A stretch of 64,000 nucleotides of DNA from Anaerofustis stercorihominis (GTDB lineage Bacteria; Bacillota; Clostridia; Eubacteriales; Anaerofustaceae), in NCBI GenBank assembly GCA_015058295.1, contig SVCP01000001.1:1-64000 (forward strand), read 5' to 3'. Positions 26,645 through 35,833 of the stretch are shown in pieces (the first letter of the stretch is position 1; each line of letters starts with the position of its first letter). Both the position numbers and the translations under genes were made by a program. Below the pieces are notes generated by a model that worked only from the letters and a program-made list of their open reading frames with translations, did not search any database and was not told the DNA's origin.

Positions 26645-26670
26645 GCAAAAAAGGCAGTTATCTCACTGCC
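26645..26670 (-). terminator. Terminator of rpmB
   Basis: GGCAGT / ACTGCC stem, 6-base loop, and TTTTTTG on the minus strand. Confidence 0.85.
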
Positions 26671-26696
26671 TTATCTGACTATAAAGTACTAACTAC

Positions 26697-26885
26697 TTAC
26701 GCTCTTTCAACTTTTCCGCTTCTGAGGCATCTTGTGCAGACGCTAACACTCTTAACAGTACCATTTTCAATGATTCTAACCTTTTTAAGATTCGGTTTGA
26801 ATACTCTTTTTGTATGGATATTTGAGTGGCTTACGGTGTTTCCGGCAACAGTACCCTTAGCACATACATAACATTGGTTAGCCAT
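26697..26885 (-). CDS. rpmB: 50S ribosomal protein L28
   Basis: 62 residues from the ATG preceded by AGGAGTG; the longer frame has no RBS. Sequence shows the zinc-ribbon (C+) form of L28: CYVC near residue 5 and CTRC near residue 52, with the basic core HSNIHTKRVFKPNLKKVRI. L28 sits near the exit site of the 50S subunit. Divergent from the Asp23-fakA-recG operon, a frequent arrangement in Firmicutes. Confidence 0.97.
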   Translation of the reverse strand: MANQCYVCAKGTVAGNTVSHSNIHTKRVFKPNLKKVRIIENGTVKSVSVCTRCLRSGKVERA

Positions 26886-27112
26886 CCTAATCACACTCCT
26901 AACATTAAAAATCACATCTTGCGATTACCTCAAACAGGCAACTGCTTGAATATTATATCACAGGGATTATGTAAAAGCAACATAAAAATGATGGGATTTA
27001 CTTGATTTTTTTCTTGATTTGTATATAATATCATTAATTTGTTCCTGAAACATAGTAATTTATAAAAAGTATGTTATAATATAGAATAACAATTACAGAA
27101 TGGAGATCCGTA

Positions 27113-27487
27113 ATGGAAAATAATAAATCATTGAAAGACACATCAGGCGTATTGTTTATCAAACAGATAGCCGCTATAGCAGCTACGGAATGTTTCGGTG
27201 TTGTAGGAATCAGTAAGAAAAAACCCGTTGTCAATCGTATACTCAGCCAGAGTGCCGAAAGACTCAGTCATGGTGTTGAAGTTACTTATCTGAAAGGCGA
27301 AGACAAAATCTATGATGAAGATACTGATGAAATCATCATCGATATTTATGTCATTATGGAATTCGGTCTGAAGCTTATAAGTGTAGCCGAAAATCTTATC
27401 GATACCATTAAGTATAATGTTGAAAGAGAAACAGATGCAAAAGTGCGCAAAGTTAATGTGCATGTAAATTATGTCAGAGTATTATAA
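27113..27487 (+). CDS. Asp23/Gls24 family protein
   Basis: 124 residues, small alpha/beta Asp23 domain throughout (LFIKQIAAIAATECFGVVGISKK, then IIIDIYVIMEFGLKLISVAENLIDTIKYNVE). In staphylococci Asp23 lies under the membrane and influences envelope stress; the variant encoded next to fakA (YloU-type) is almost universal in Firmicutes and probably linked to the fatty-acid kinase or envelope. Nine bases from fakA, so cotranscribed. A TATAAT at 27075-27080 is a likely -10 box, but no good -35 is seen. Confidence 0.92.
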   Translation: MENNKSLKDTSGVLFIKQIAAIAATECFGVVGISKKKPVVNRILSQSAERLSHGVEVTYLKGEDKIYDEDTDEIIIDIYVIMEFGLKLISVAENLIDTIKYNVERETDAKVRKVNVHVNYVRVL

Positions 27488-27496
27488 GAGGTAATT

Positions 27497-29134
27497 ATGC
27501 AGAAAGAAATAAGCAGTGCGCTTTTTGTGCGTGCTATCAAAAGCGGATATGCTAATCTCGAAAATTCGAAAAACGAAGTAAATAATCTTAACGTATTTCC
27601 TGTTCCCGACGGCGATACAGGAACAAATATGGCTCTTACCATGCAGAATGCAAAAGAGGAGCTTCTTAAACAGACTCCCGCTACAGTAGGAGAATGTGCC
27701 GTAAACGCATCAACAGGTGCCCTTATGGGTGCAAGAGGCAACTCAGGAGTTATTCTTTCACAGCTTTTCAGAGGCTTCTCAAAGTCTCTTGCAGGAAAAG
27801 ATGTAATAACTGTTGAAGCTCTTGCAAATGCATTCCTTGCAGCAAGCAATATGGCATATAAAGCTGTAATGAAACCGACGGAAGGAACTATCCTTACTGT
27901 TGCAAGAGTAATGGGCGAATTCGCATCTGAAAATCACTCAAAATACGAGGACATCGTATCCTTCGGTGAAGATATCCTCAAAGCCGGCAACGAAGCTCTT
28001 GCGGATACTCCTAATCTTCTTCCTGTACTTAAACAGGCAGGTGTAGTTGATGCAGGCGGAAAAGGTCTTCTTTGTATTCTGGAAGGCGCTCTCAAGGCGA
28101 TCAAAGGCGAAGATATCGAGCTTTCAGGTGTAACGACCGAAACAGAAAGCAGTGTTGAAGCTGGGGAAATCGATGCGGACATCACGTTTGCGTATTGTAC
28201 AGAATTCCTTATCCGTGCAAAAGACGATGGGGATTACGAAAGATGGCTCACAGAAAAGCTCTTTAAATTAGGAGACTGTCTTATCGTAATTCAGGACGGA
28301 AAGATCATCAAAGTTCACGTTCATACAAATGAGCCCTGGACAGCAATGAAACACGCGTCTCAGTGTGGTGAGCTCGAAAAGATCAAGATCGAAAATATGC
28401 GTCGTCAGCACAGCGAAATGTTCGGTGAAACTAAATCTCCGGAAGAACCCAAAACAGAAGAATACAATACCGAACATGTCAAATATGCGACTATCGCTGT
28501 TTGTGCAGGTGATGGATTTGAAGAAATTCTCAGACAGCTTGGAGTTGATTATATTATCAAAGGCGGACAGACGATGAACCCGTCAACAGAGGATTTCCTT
28601 AAAATAATCAACAACACGGATGCTGAACATTATATTCTGCTTCCTAACAACAAAAATATAATTATGGCTGCATCACAGACAAAGTCTATCAGCGATAAGG
28701 ATATTACAGTTATCGAAACAAGAAATCTTCCGCAGGCAATCTCTGCAATGATCTCTTTCGATGTTGAAGCTGAGCTTGAAGGTAATGTGGAAGCTATGAA
28801 CGAAGCAAAAGGCTCGGTAAAAACAGGACAGGTTACATTTGCTGTAAGAAACACAAATGTCGATGGCTTTGAAATCTCAGAAGGAGATATCATTGGTGTG
28901 CTGAGTGATGAGATCGTTGTATGCGAAAAAGATGTAAAAACAGCTATAATCGGCCTTATCGACAAAATGGTAGATGAAGACAGCGAGCTTATTTCTGTAT
29001 ACTACGGCGAAGATGTTACTGAAGAAGAAGCTCAGGAACTTGTTGAGGAGCTTGCGGAAAAATACGAAGATTGCGATATAGAGCTGTCAGAAGGCTCACA
29101 GCCGTTATATTATTATATAATCGGTGTTGAATAA
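27497..29134 (+). CDS. fakA: Fatty acid kinase catalytic subunit (DAK2/YloV)
   Basis: 545 residues. N-terminal DhaL-type ATP-binding domain with NVFPVPDGDTGTNM (metal-binding Asp residues) and GARGNSGVILSQ. A middle domain and a C-terminal DegV-like region (about 350-545) follow. FakA phosphorylates a fatty acid held by a FakB (DegV) protein, giving acyl-phosphate, the substrate of PlsX/PlsY (plsY is also in this window). No fakB is encoded here. Lies between the Asp23 gene and recG, the conserved Firmicutes order. Confidence 0.92.
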   Translation: MQKEISSALFVRAIKSGYANLENSKNEVNNLNVFPVPDGDTGTNMALTMQNAKEELLKQTPATVGECAVNASTGALMGARGNSGVILSQLFRGFSKSLAGKDVITVEALANAFLAASNMAYKAVMKPTEGTILTVARVMGEFASENHSKYEDIVSFGEDILKAGNEALADTPNLLPVLKQAGVVDAGGKGLLCILEGALKAIKGEDIELSGVTTETESSVEAGEIDADITFAYCTEFLIRAKDDGDYERWLTEKLFKLGDCLIVIQDGKIIKVHVHTNEPWTAMKHASQCGELEKIKIENMRRQHSEMFGETKSPEEPKTEEYNTEHVKYATIAVCAGDGFEEILRQLGVDYIIKGGQTMNPSTEDFLKIINNTDAEHYILLPNNKNIIMAASQTKSISDKDITVIETRNLPQAISAMISFDVEAELEGNVEAMNEAKGSVKTGQVTFAVRNTNVDGFEISEGDIIGVLSDEIVVCEKDVKTAIIGLIDKMVDEDSELISVYYGEDVTEEEAQELVEELAEKYEDCDIELSEGSQPLYYYIIGVE

Positions 29135-31170
29135 TGCTGTACGAATATCAAAGCTTGGACAATATTAAGGGTATCGGAGAAAAGATTGCTGCATCTTTTG
29201 CGGAAATGGGAATAAATACCATAGGCGATCTTCTGGAATATTATCCATCCCGTCATATTGACAGAGGACCGATAAAGAATACTTTGGAAGGTGTCGCTCC
29301 CGGCGAAAAGGCTTTTGTCAGGGGGAAGGCTTTGAGTGGAGGCAGAACGAATTATATATCCCGCAATTTTACAAAGACCGTTTTGATGTTTGAATGTGAA
29401 AGCGGACGGTTTGCTGCTGTATTCTACAATCAGCCATACAGAAAAAATTCACATATTGTGGGAGAGGAATATGTCCTTTACGGCACCGTCGAGATTTCAA
29501 AAGGCGGTGCCGTATCTTTAAACCCGGCACAGTGTGAGAGAGCTGACAGAATCGTCAATCTTACGGAAGGGTTATCTGCAACCTACAGAATACCGAAAAG
29601 TTGTAAAATAACCATCTCAAGGCTTAAAAACACTATTAAATCCGCATTGTCATCGACATCCATTGAGGAAAAGCTTCCGCTCTGGATATCTGAAGAACTT
29701 GAACTTCCTTCCAGAGGAGAGGCTCTTGCGGGGATACATTTTCCGCAAAGTCATGAAGATCTTTCATCTTCGGCAAGATATATATTGAGCAATCGTTTTA
29801 TTGAGTTTCTCGTAAGCCTTATGCATCACAGAAACACGATCCTCAGAAACAATGCTGTGAAGATCGATATTGACTGTGTGGACAGGTTCCTTCAGTGTCT
29901 GCCATATTCTCTGACTGAGCCGCAAAAAAGGTCTCTTGGGGAGATTCTTTCGGATATGACGAAGGGAATACAGATGAACAGGCTTCTGCAGGGAGACGTG
30001 GGAAGCGGAAAGACGGCAGTTGCAATGGCATCTGCGTATGCTGTTTTGTCAAACGGATATCAGGTGGCATTTACTGCCCCTACGGAAATTCTTGCAAGGC
30101 AGCATTACGAAAATTATGAGCCGATGCTGAAAAAACTCGGCATAAATGCGGGACTTATATACTCAGCGATGGGTAAGAAACAGCGTAGTGAAGTGCTGAA
30201 ACAACTCAAAAGCGGAGAAATCGGAATTCTGTTTGGTACTCATGCAGTATTTTCAAAAGATGTGGTATATAACGACCTTGCTTTGATCATCATTGATGAA
30301 CAGCACCGCTACGGAGTGTCTCAGAGGGCAACTTTTGAGAACAAAGGACAGTTTCCGCATGTTCTTGTTATGAGTGCAACGCCTATCCCGAGAACGTTGG
30401 CGCTTTGTTATTATAAAGATCTGGATGTTTCAGTAATTGATGCACTTCCGGAAGGGAGAAAGAAAGTTCCTACTTATCTTGTTGATGACAAGATGGAAAA
30501 GCGGCTTCTTGCCTTTGCGAAAAAGATACTTTCTACAGGACAGAAAGTTTATGTTGTATGTCCTGCGGTAGATGATGAAGATATGATAAACGTTGAGGAA
30601 ACATATATCAGGTTCTCAAAGCTTTTCGCCGAATTCGGTGTCGGATATATTACCGGACAGATGAACAAGGACGAAAAAATAAAGGTAATGAGTGCATTTT
30701 CATCAGGTAAGATAAATATGCTTATCGCTACAAGTCTGATTGAAGTAGGAATTGATGTGCATGATGCGACACTTATGTGGGTAAAAGGCTGTGAGAGATT
30801 CGGTCTTTCTCAGCTTCATCAGCTCAGAGGTCGTGTCGGAAGAAGTTCACTACAGAGCTGGTGTGTTCTTCAGATGAGTGAATACTCGGAAAACTACGAA
30901 AAACGCCTGCAGATAATGACAAAAACAAATGATGGTTTTGAGATCGCATCCGAAGATCTCAGGCAAAGAGGCAGCGGAGATGTTCTGGGATATGAGCAGA
31001 GCGGACATTCATCGGAAATGATAAATGCGGCGATGGACAATGCAGAGTTATTTTTTAAAGTAAATGAAGTATGTGAAAAACTGCTTTCATCAGACAAGGA
31101 AAAGGATATTTCGTTTGTCAGAGAAATAATGAAGAAAGCAGTAACCGATAAATATGTAGTATTGAATTAA
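29134..31170 (+). CDS. recG: ATP-dependent DNA helicase RecG
   Basis: 678 residues. An N-terminal wedge/OB domain (LDNIKGIGEKIAASFAEMG, then GEKAFVRGKAL) is followed by helicase domains with Walker A GDVGSGKTAVA near residue 287, a DEQH box near 387 (IIIDEQHRYGVSQR) and motif VI RGRVGRSS. RecG remodels stalled forks and branch-migrates Holliday junctions. The ATG overlaps the fakA stop by one base. Next gene rsmD starts 8 bases after its stop. Confidence 0.97.
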   Translation: MLYEYQSLDNIKGIGEKIAASFAEMGINTIGDLLEYYPSRHIDRGPIKNTLEGVAPGEKAFVRGKALSGGRTNYISRNFTKTVLMFECESGRFAAVFYNQPYRKNSHIVGEEYVLYGTVEISKGGAVSLNPAQCERADRIVNLTEGLSATYRIPKSCKITISRLKNTIKSALSSTSIEEKLPLWISEELELPSRGEALAGIHFPQSHEDLSSSARYILSNRFIEFLVSLMHHRNTILRNNAVKIDIDCVDRFLQCLPYSLTEPQKRSLGEILSDMTKGIQMNRLLQGDVGSGKTAVAMASAYAVLSNGYQVAFTAPTEILARQHYENYEPMLKKLGINAGLIYSAMGKKQRSEVLKQLKSGEIGILFGTHAVFSKDVVYNDLALIIIDEQHRYGVSQRATFENKGQFPHVLVMSATPIPRTLALCYYKDLDVSVIDALPEGRKKVPTYLVDDKMEKRLLAFAKKILSTGQKVYVVCPAVDDEDMINVEETYIRFSKLFAEFGVGYITGQMNKDEKIKVMSAFSSGKINMLIATSLIEVGIDVHDATLMWVKGCERFGLSQLHQLRGRVGRSSLQSWCVLQMSEYSENYEKRLQIMTKTNDGFEIASEDLRQRGSGDVLGYEQSGHSSEMINAAMDNAELFFKVNEVCEKLLSSDKEKDISFVREIMKKAVTDKYVVLN

Positions 31171-31178
31171 GGTGGTAT

Positions 31179-31724
31179 ATGAGAGTTATAGCCGGAAGAT
31201 TCAGAGGACTGAAGCTTAATGAACCTAAAGATAATGACATCCGTCCCACAACGGACAGAATAAAAGAGGATATATTCAACATAATAAGCCCGTATATCCC
31301 CGACAGTACATTCCTGGACCTTTACAGCGGAACGGGTGCAATATCTGTTGAAGCTGTCAGCAGAGGTGCGGAATATGCTCATATGGTCGAAAGAAGCTTT
31401 GAGTCCATAAAAATAATGACCTCAAACATTGAAAAAACGAAGAGTAAAGATGAATTTCGTATAATTAAGAGCGATGTATTTAAATTTTTGCAGACAACCC
31501 GCAATAAATATGATATAATTTTTGCTGACCCTCCTTATAAGCTTGATAATGGCAAGGAGATAGTTGAAGCCATTTTACAAAACGATGTTTTGAATGATGA
31601 CGGAATAATAATTGTGGAATGTGCAAGAGAATATAAGATGCCTGATACTATCGGCAGAATGACACTTTTCAGACAGAAGAGCTACGCACATACCAATGTT
31701 TACTTTTACGTTTCGGAGGAATAA
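31179..31724 (+). CDS. rsmD: 16S rRNA (guanine(966)-N2)-methyltransferase
   Basis: 181 residues, Rossmann-fold methyltransferase. RVIAGRFRGLKL and RPTTDRIKEDIFNI at the start, FLDLYSGTGAISVEAVSRGA (SAM-binding) and the catalytic IFADPPY (about residues 112-118). Methylates G966 of 16S rRNA in the small subunit. It has GGTGG as RBS, with coaD five bases after its stop, the usual rsmD-coaD order. Confidence 0.95.
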   Translation: MRVIAGRFRGLKLNEPKDNDIRPTTDRIKEDIFNIISPYIPDSTFLDLYSGTGAISVEAVSRGAEYAHMVERSFESIKIMTSNIEKTKSKDEFRIIKSDVFKFLQTTRNKYDIIFADPPYKLDNGKEIVEAILQNDVLNDDGIIIVECAREYKMPDTIGRMTLFRQKSYAHTNVYFYVSEE

Positions 31725-31728
31725 CACA

Positions 31729-32211
31729 ATGAAAGAGGCAATATATCCGGGAAGCTTTGATCCGATTACAAACGGGCATCTTGATATAATCGAAAGAGGA
31801 GTAAAGATCTTTGATAAAGTTCATATTGTTGTCGGCAGAAATATGAATAAGAAATGTCTGTTTACTGATGATGAAAGAATACGGTTTATCAAAGAATGTA
31901 CGGCACATCTTGGTGATAAAGTTGTAATAGACAGTTATGATTGTCTTCTGGTTGATTATTGTGATCAGGTCGGAGTTCATACAGTAATAAGAGGCCTCAG
32001 GGCTCTTACGGACTTTGACTACGAATTCCAGATGGCGCTCACAAACCGTCAGCTTAACGAAAAAGTGGAAAGTGTGCTTCTGGTATCAAATATTATATAT
32101 ACATATGTCAGCAGCAGTATGGTAAAAGAAGTTGCTTCGTATCACGGCGATGTATCCGAGATGGTGCCTCCGAATGTACTTGAGGCGCTGAAAGAAAAAT
32201 ATAATTATTGA
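31729..32211 (+). CDS. coaD: Phosphopantetheine adenylyltransferase
   Basis: 160 residues from the ATG after CGGAGGA; the longer frame would overlap rsmD. Nucleotidyltransferase fold with AIYPGSFDPITNGHLDII (contains the T/HxGH motif as TNGH) and the C-terminal ISSSMVKE-like block YVSSSMVKEVA. CoaD transfers AMP to 4'-phosphopantetheine, the penultimate step to coenzyme A. Confidence 0.97.
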   Translation: MKEAIYPGSFDPITNGHLDIIERGVKIFDKVHIVVGRNMNKKCLFTDDERIRFIKECTAHLGDKVVIDSYDCLLVDYCDQVGVHTVIRGLRALTDFDYEFQMALTNRQLNEKVESVLLVSNIIYTYVSSSMVKEVASYHGDVSEMVPPNVLEALKEKYNY

Positions 32212-32244
32212 TCCGTTTACGGACACAAAACAGGGGAGGAAAGT

Positions 32245-32751
32245 ATGAGCATTTACGATGTATTTGATAAATTGCAGCAGGAAGTTGAAAATGGCGGAAG
32301 TGTGCCGCTTACAGCAAAGGTAATGATCGACAAGGATCTTTTTCTTGACCTCCTGGATGAACTTCGTGAGATGTTGCCTCCCGAAGTTATTCAGGCTCAG
32401 AATATACTTGACAGTGCAAGTTCTATCATACAGAATGCAAAACATGAAGCAGAGATCATTGTCAATGAAGCTCACGCAAGAAGAGAAGAGATACTTGAGA
32501 TCAGCAGCATAAACAAAGAAGCTCAGCAAAGAGCGGAAGTGATGCTTAAAAAGGCCAAACTCGATGCATACAAGATCCGCGCAGGCTCTTTGGAACAGTC
32601 TTATAACATAATGGATGAAGCATATGAGGAGGCAATCAAAGCTGCAGAATTATTTGCTACATACAGAGATCAGCTTCAGGCATCAAAAGAGTCGCTTCTT
32701 GCATCTGTGAAGAAAAAACAGCCGCAGGAGACGGCAGAATCAGAAGAATAA
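32245..32751 (+). CDS. Coiled-coil protein, DivIVA-like
   Basis: 168 residues, AGGGGAGGAAAG RBS. The first about 50 residues form a small helical head (LTAKVMIDKDLFLDLLDELREMLPPEV), and from about 50 to 155 the sequence is a continuous charged helix typical of a coiled coil (IIQNAKHEAEIIVNEAHARREEI). The pattern resembles ATP synthase stalk subunits and DivIVA-type scaffolds. A gene of this kind commonly follows coaD in Clostridia. Function unknown. Ends the operon. Confidence 0.75.
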   Translation: MSIYDVFDKLQQEVENGGSVPLTAKVMIDKDLFLDLLDELREMLPPEVIQAQNILDSASSIIQNAKHEAEIIVNEAHARREEILEISSINKEAQQRAEVMLKKAKLDAYKIRAGSLEQSYNIMDEAYEEAIKAAELFATYRDQLQASKESLLASVKKKQPQETAESEE

Positions 32752-32790
32752 AAAACAGCTGTTGCAGGTTAATCCTTGCAACAGCTTATT
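32751..32790. terminator. Bidirectional terminator
   Basis: Perfect 10-bp arms AGCTGTTGCA / TGCAACAGCT, A-rich on the left and T-rich on the right, between convergent genes. Confidence 0.85.
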
Positions 32791-33807
32791 TTATTTATTA
32801 AGATCCTTCACACTTTCTCCTTCCTGCATATCAAGTGGAGCATATGTGAGAAATTCATCGTATGTACCGGTTTTTATCAGATCAATAAGTTTCTTTGCTA
32901 CCATATTGCCCAGCGTTACGGCATCCATTTTCAGACTTGTAAGAGCTACCATATTCCACTGTGCATACATGCTTCCGTTCATGCATATGAGGCTTATATC
33001 ATCGGGAACCGTTTTTTTACATTCTTTGTGGAGCGCTTTTGTTGCGGCAAGGCCCATGTCGTCATTAAAACAGTATATTGCTGTGGGCCATTCCGCTTTC
33101 GGAAGCGAACACAGCATCTTTGCGCACTCATATCCGCCGTCATAATCAAATGTACTTCTGAATATCCATTTATCATTGAGTGGCAGGTCTTCTTCTTTCA
33201 TTCCGTCAAAAAATCCTTTTACTCTTCTCGGTACAGCGTCAAAGTCATTTGTAGCCATAAAGGCTCCGATCTTTGTGTGACCTTTTTCTTTGAGGTAACG
33301 GACTATGTATTTGGATGCTTCGTACTCATCATATACAACACAAGGTATATCTTTGTCTTCAGATGGCACAAATGCGCTGACAGCGGGAATAGAAAATGTT
33401 TTTACAGGCATAATCTTTTCGGCATCAAGCTTTTCTCCGATAAATACTATGCCGTCGCATTGCCTCTGGACAAGCATATCAAGTGCATCGGAATCTATCG
33501 TTTCATCAGTCTCGTTGCTGGGTGCAAGCAACATCTGATATCCTTCTTTACTAAGATATTGCTGGATGCCTATAATGCAGTCCACAATTACCGGGCGGTT
33601 AAGTCCGGAGCATAATATACCTATGGTATTCGTTTTCTGTAATTTTAAACTTCTTGCCAGAACATTAGGTTTATAACCTGTCTTTTCGATTGCAGCCATA
33701 ACACGGGCTCTCGTATCCTCATTGACAAGAGGAACTCCGTTTATGACCCTCGAGACGGTTGCTATTGACACATTAGCCTCTCGGGCAACATCCTTGATTT
33801 TCGCCAC
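32791..33807 (-). CDS. LacI family transcriptional regulator
   Basis: 338 residues. N-terminal LacI helix-turn-helix IKDVAREANVSIATVSRVIN (residues 3-22) and hinge helix region PNVLARSLKLQKTNTIGIL. A periplasmic-binding-protein-like ligand domain occupies residues 60-330. Such repressors respond to sugars or nucleosides and usually control nearby transport or catabolic genes, but none lies next to this one; the truncated transporter at the left edge is 33 kb away. The 6S RNA gene lies directly upstream. Confidence 0.93.
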   Translation of the reverse strand: MAKIKDVAREANVSIATVSRVINGVPLVNEDTRARVMAAIEKTGYKPNVLARSLKLQKTNTIGILCSGLNRPVIVDCIIGIQQYLSKEGYQMLLAPSNETDETIDSDALDMLVQRQCDGIVFIGEKLDAEKIMPVKTFSIPAVSAFVPSEDKDIPCVVYDEYEASKYIVRYLKEKGHTKIGAFMATNDFDAVPRRVKGFFDGMKEEDLPLNDKWIFRSTFDYDGGYECAKMLCSLPKAEWPTAIYCFNDDMGLAATKALHKECKKTVPDDISLICMNGSMYAQWNMVALTSLKMDAVTLGNMVAKKLIDLIKTGTYDEFLTYAPLDMQEGESVKDLNK

Positions 33808-33859
33808 TTTAATCCTCCGTAGTGCGTATATTACTTGATTGTAAATAATGATGAATTTT

Positions 33860-34021
33860 AAAAGAGAGGAAATCCCCCGGATTTTGAAGCCCTAGCTGAG
33901 CTAAGGTGGGTTTTCTGTCAACGCATTCTGCCCTCCTCTGACTATGGAGGCCCGGCATCCTGCGAACGAACTCGAAGTCCCTTATAAAAAGTGTAGGTTC
34001 AAAATAACGGAGAACTTCCCT
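33860..34021 (-). ncRNA. ssrS: 6S RNA
   Basis: Minus-strand RNA of about 160 nt. Its ends pair as GGAAGUUCUCCG / CGGGGGAUUUCC (12 bp with G-U pairs). Internal sequence has the features I associate with clostridial 6S RNA: a UUGAACCUACA segment, AUAAGGGACUUCGAG, GCAGGAUGCCGGGCCU and CCCACCUUAGCUCAGCUAGG, leaving a central bubble that mimics an open promoter. 6S RNA binds sigma-A RNA polymerase and tunes transcription on entry into stationary phase. Promoter and U-run end fit. Ends are approximate; the family call rests on recognised sequence and fold, not a search. Confidence 0.78.
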
Positions 34022-34027
34022 GGGTTT

Positions 34028-34056
34028 ATTATAACCGAAATGTATCTGAAATACAA
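34028..34056 (-). promoter_or_regulatory. Promoter of 6S RNA
   Basis: Minus strand TTGTAT at 34056-34051, 17 bases, TATAAT at 34033-34028. Start expected near 34021. Confidence 0.8.
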
Positions 34057-34078
34057 CGGTAAATTATGTATTAGAGCC

Positions 34079-35455
34079 TTAAATTTCAGAATATTCATTC
34101 AATATTCCGTTAAGATACTTTTCAACAATCTTCGGGTTCGGAGAACCTTTCGCTGTTTTTACATTTACAGATGTCTTTACATCAAGCACATTGTAAATAT
34201 CTTCTTCAAATACTTCAGAATACTCTTTAAGTCTTTCAAGAGGCATGTCCGCAAGGTATATTCCTTCGTTTATGCAGTCTTTTACAAGAGCGCCGATGAT
34301 GAAGTGTGCATCTCTGAACGGAACATCTTTTTTAACGAGATATTCAGCCATATCCGTGGCATTCACGAAACTGTTCTTTGCGCTTTCGAGCATACGCTCT
34401 TTGTTTACTTTCATTGTTACGACCATTTTGCCGAATATGTCAAGACAAGCTGTAGTCGTATCGTATGCATCAAAGAATGATTCTTTATCTTCCTGCATAT
34501 CCTTGTTGTATGCAAGCGGGAGAGATTTCATTACGCAGAGAAGCGTGACGAGTGAACCGTAAACACGACCTGTTTTTCCTCTGATAAGTTCTGCCATATC
34601 TGGGTTCTTCTTCTGTGGCATCATTGAACTTCCTGTAGAGAACGCATCACTCATGGAGACGAATGAAAATTCTTCTGTTGACCAGATGATGAGTTCCTCG
34701 CAGAATCTGCTCAGGTGCATCATTATCATAGAAAATGCACTCATTGCTTCGATGAGATAATCTCTGTCAGATACTGTATCAAGGCTGTTGAGTGTCGGTG
34801 CTTTGAAATCAAGCAGTTCACTTACATAGTCTCTGTCAATATTAAATGTCGAACAGGCAAGAGCACCGGCACCGAGGGGCATGGTGTTCATTCTGTTTAC
34901 GCAGTCGATGATTCTTGAATTATCTCTGACGAACATTTCAATATATGCGCTGATGTGGTGAGCGAGGGTGATGGGTTGCGCTCTCTGCATATGTGTATAG
35001 CCCGGAAGGATCGTTGTAAGATGCTGTTTTGCCATTTCCGCAAGTGAAACAATGAGGTTTTCAAGCTGTGCAGAAATGCCGATGAGAGCATCTCTTGTAT
35101 ACATCTTCATATCAAGGGCTACCTGGTCGTTGCGGCTTCTTGACGTATGGATCTTCTTTGCTGAGTCTCCGATACGGCCGGTAAGAATTTCTTCAACTGC
35201 CATATGGATGTCTTCATAACCGTCGGTGAATACGACTTTCCCTGTTTCAATGTCTTCGAGAAGTTCTTTGAGGCCTTTGATTGCTTCATCGGCATTTGCC
35301 TGCGGAATGATATTCTGTTTAGCGAGCATTGTTACATGAGCGATACTGCCTGTTATGTCATATTTATAAAGTCTTTTATCAAAAGATAATGAGGAGTTGA
35401 ACATATCGGCACTTTTGTCCGTCTTTTCCTCAAATCTTCCTGCCCATAATTTCAT
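34079..35455 (-). CDS. argH: Argininosuccinate lyase
   Basis: 458 residues. Fumarase/aspartase superfamily. N-terminal LWAGRFEEKTDKSADMFNSSLSFD, HTSRSRNDQVALD, the substrate-binding TRAQP-like HMQRAQPITLAHH, and the signature SSMMPQKKNPDMAELIRGK. ArgH splits argininosuccinate to arginine and fumarate. argG is not next to it. A promoter with TTTACA and TATATT (17 spacing) on the minus strand at 35519-35491 fits. Confidence 0.97.
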   Translation of the reverse strand: MKLWAGRFEEKTDKSADMFNSSLSFDKRLYKYDITGSIAHVTMLAKQNIIPQANADEAIKGLKELLEDIETGKVVFTDGYEDIHMAVEEILTGRIGDSAKKIHTSRSRNDQVALDMKMYTRDALIGISAQLENLIVSLAEMAKQHLTTILPGYTHMQRAQPITLAHHISAYIEMFVRDNSRIIDCVNRMNTMPLGAGALACSTFNIDRDYVSELLDFKAPTLNSLDTVSDRDYLIEAMSAFSMIMMHLSRFCEELIIWSTEEFSFVSMSDAFSTGSSMMPQKKNPDMAELIRGKTGRVYGSLVTLLCVMKSLPLAYNKDMQEDKESFFDAYDTTTACLDIFGKMVVTMKVNKERMLESAKNSFVNATDMAEYLVKKDVPFRDAHFIIGALVKDCINEGIYLADMPLERLKEYSEVFEEDIYNVLDVKTSVNVKTAKGSPNPKIVEKYLNGILNEYSEI

Positions 35456-35490
35456 GTTTTTTACCGCCTTTTAATTGTTTATCATTTAGT

Positions 35491-35519
35491 AATATATCAT
35501 AGCGGGATAAAATTGTAAA
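35491..35519 (-). promoter_or_regulatory. Probable argH promoter
   Basis: Minus strand TTTACA (35519-35514), 17 bases, TATATT (35496-35491). Confidence 0.6.
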
Positions 35520-35527
35520 GTTCATAT

Positions 35528-35689
35528 TCAGTGGAAAAATCCTGTTTTTACCATCGAAAGTACGCAGTAAGCTATTCCAAAAGCCACGAGCGTAATACTT
35601 ACCCAGTCAGGCGCCAGAGTTATGAACATTATTATACACAGCCCTAAAAGTACGGTTGTGAGAAGCTTTCCTTTTATATATTTCATCAT
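35528..35689 (-). CDS. 53-residue membrane microprotein
   Basis: Short ORF on the minus strand with AAGGAG placed 3 bases from the first ATG and 6 bases from the second (35686), so the second ATG is the likelier start. It reads KYIKGKLLTTVLLGLCIIMFITLAP..., with two hydrophobic helices (about residues 9-26 and 31-46) and a short polar end. The positively charged start and good RBS favour a real gene. No family was recognised. It sits between the Lrp gene (divergent) and argH (same strand, whose promoter overlaps its end). Confidence 0.6.
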   Translation of the reverse strand: MMKYIKGKLLTTVLLGLCIIMFITLAPDWVSITLVAFGIAYCVLSMVKTGFFH

Positions 35690-35767
35690 ATTCTCCTTTC
35701 TGTTTATAATATGCAGGGTAAAGTTTGATGGTTTATGTATTTTTTTATATTAATTGTCATTTTAATA

Positions 35768-35796
35768 TATACAAAACAACTGCATGATGATATAAT
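35768..35796 (+). promoter_or_regulatory. Promoter of the lrp-like gene
   Basis: TATACA at 35768-35773, 17 bases, TATAAT at 35791-35796. Confidence 0.65.
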
Positions 35797-35833
35797 ACAC
35801 TTACATAAATAAAGAAAAAGGGGACGTTTACTT

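Noticed and set aside
27002-27029. TTGATT-N16-TATAAT as promoter of the Asp23 gene
   Set aside because: AT-rich sequence gives several such matches by chance; the box at 27075 is closer to the gene, so I left both uncalled.
32776-33615. 279-residue plus-strand ORF
   Set aside because: Antisense to the LacI regulator; Cys/Phe/His-rich composition is typical of a shadow frame.
33944-34480. 178-residue plus-strand ORF
   Set aside because: Lies over the 6S RNA and antisense to argH; no RBS or domain.
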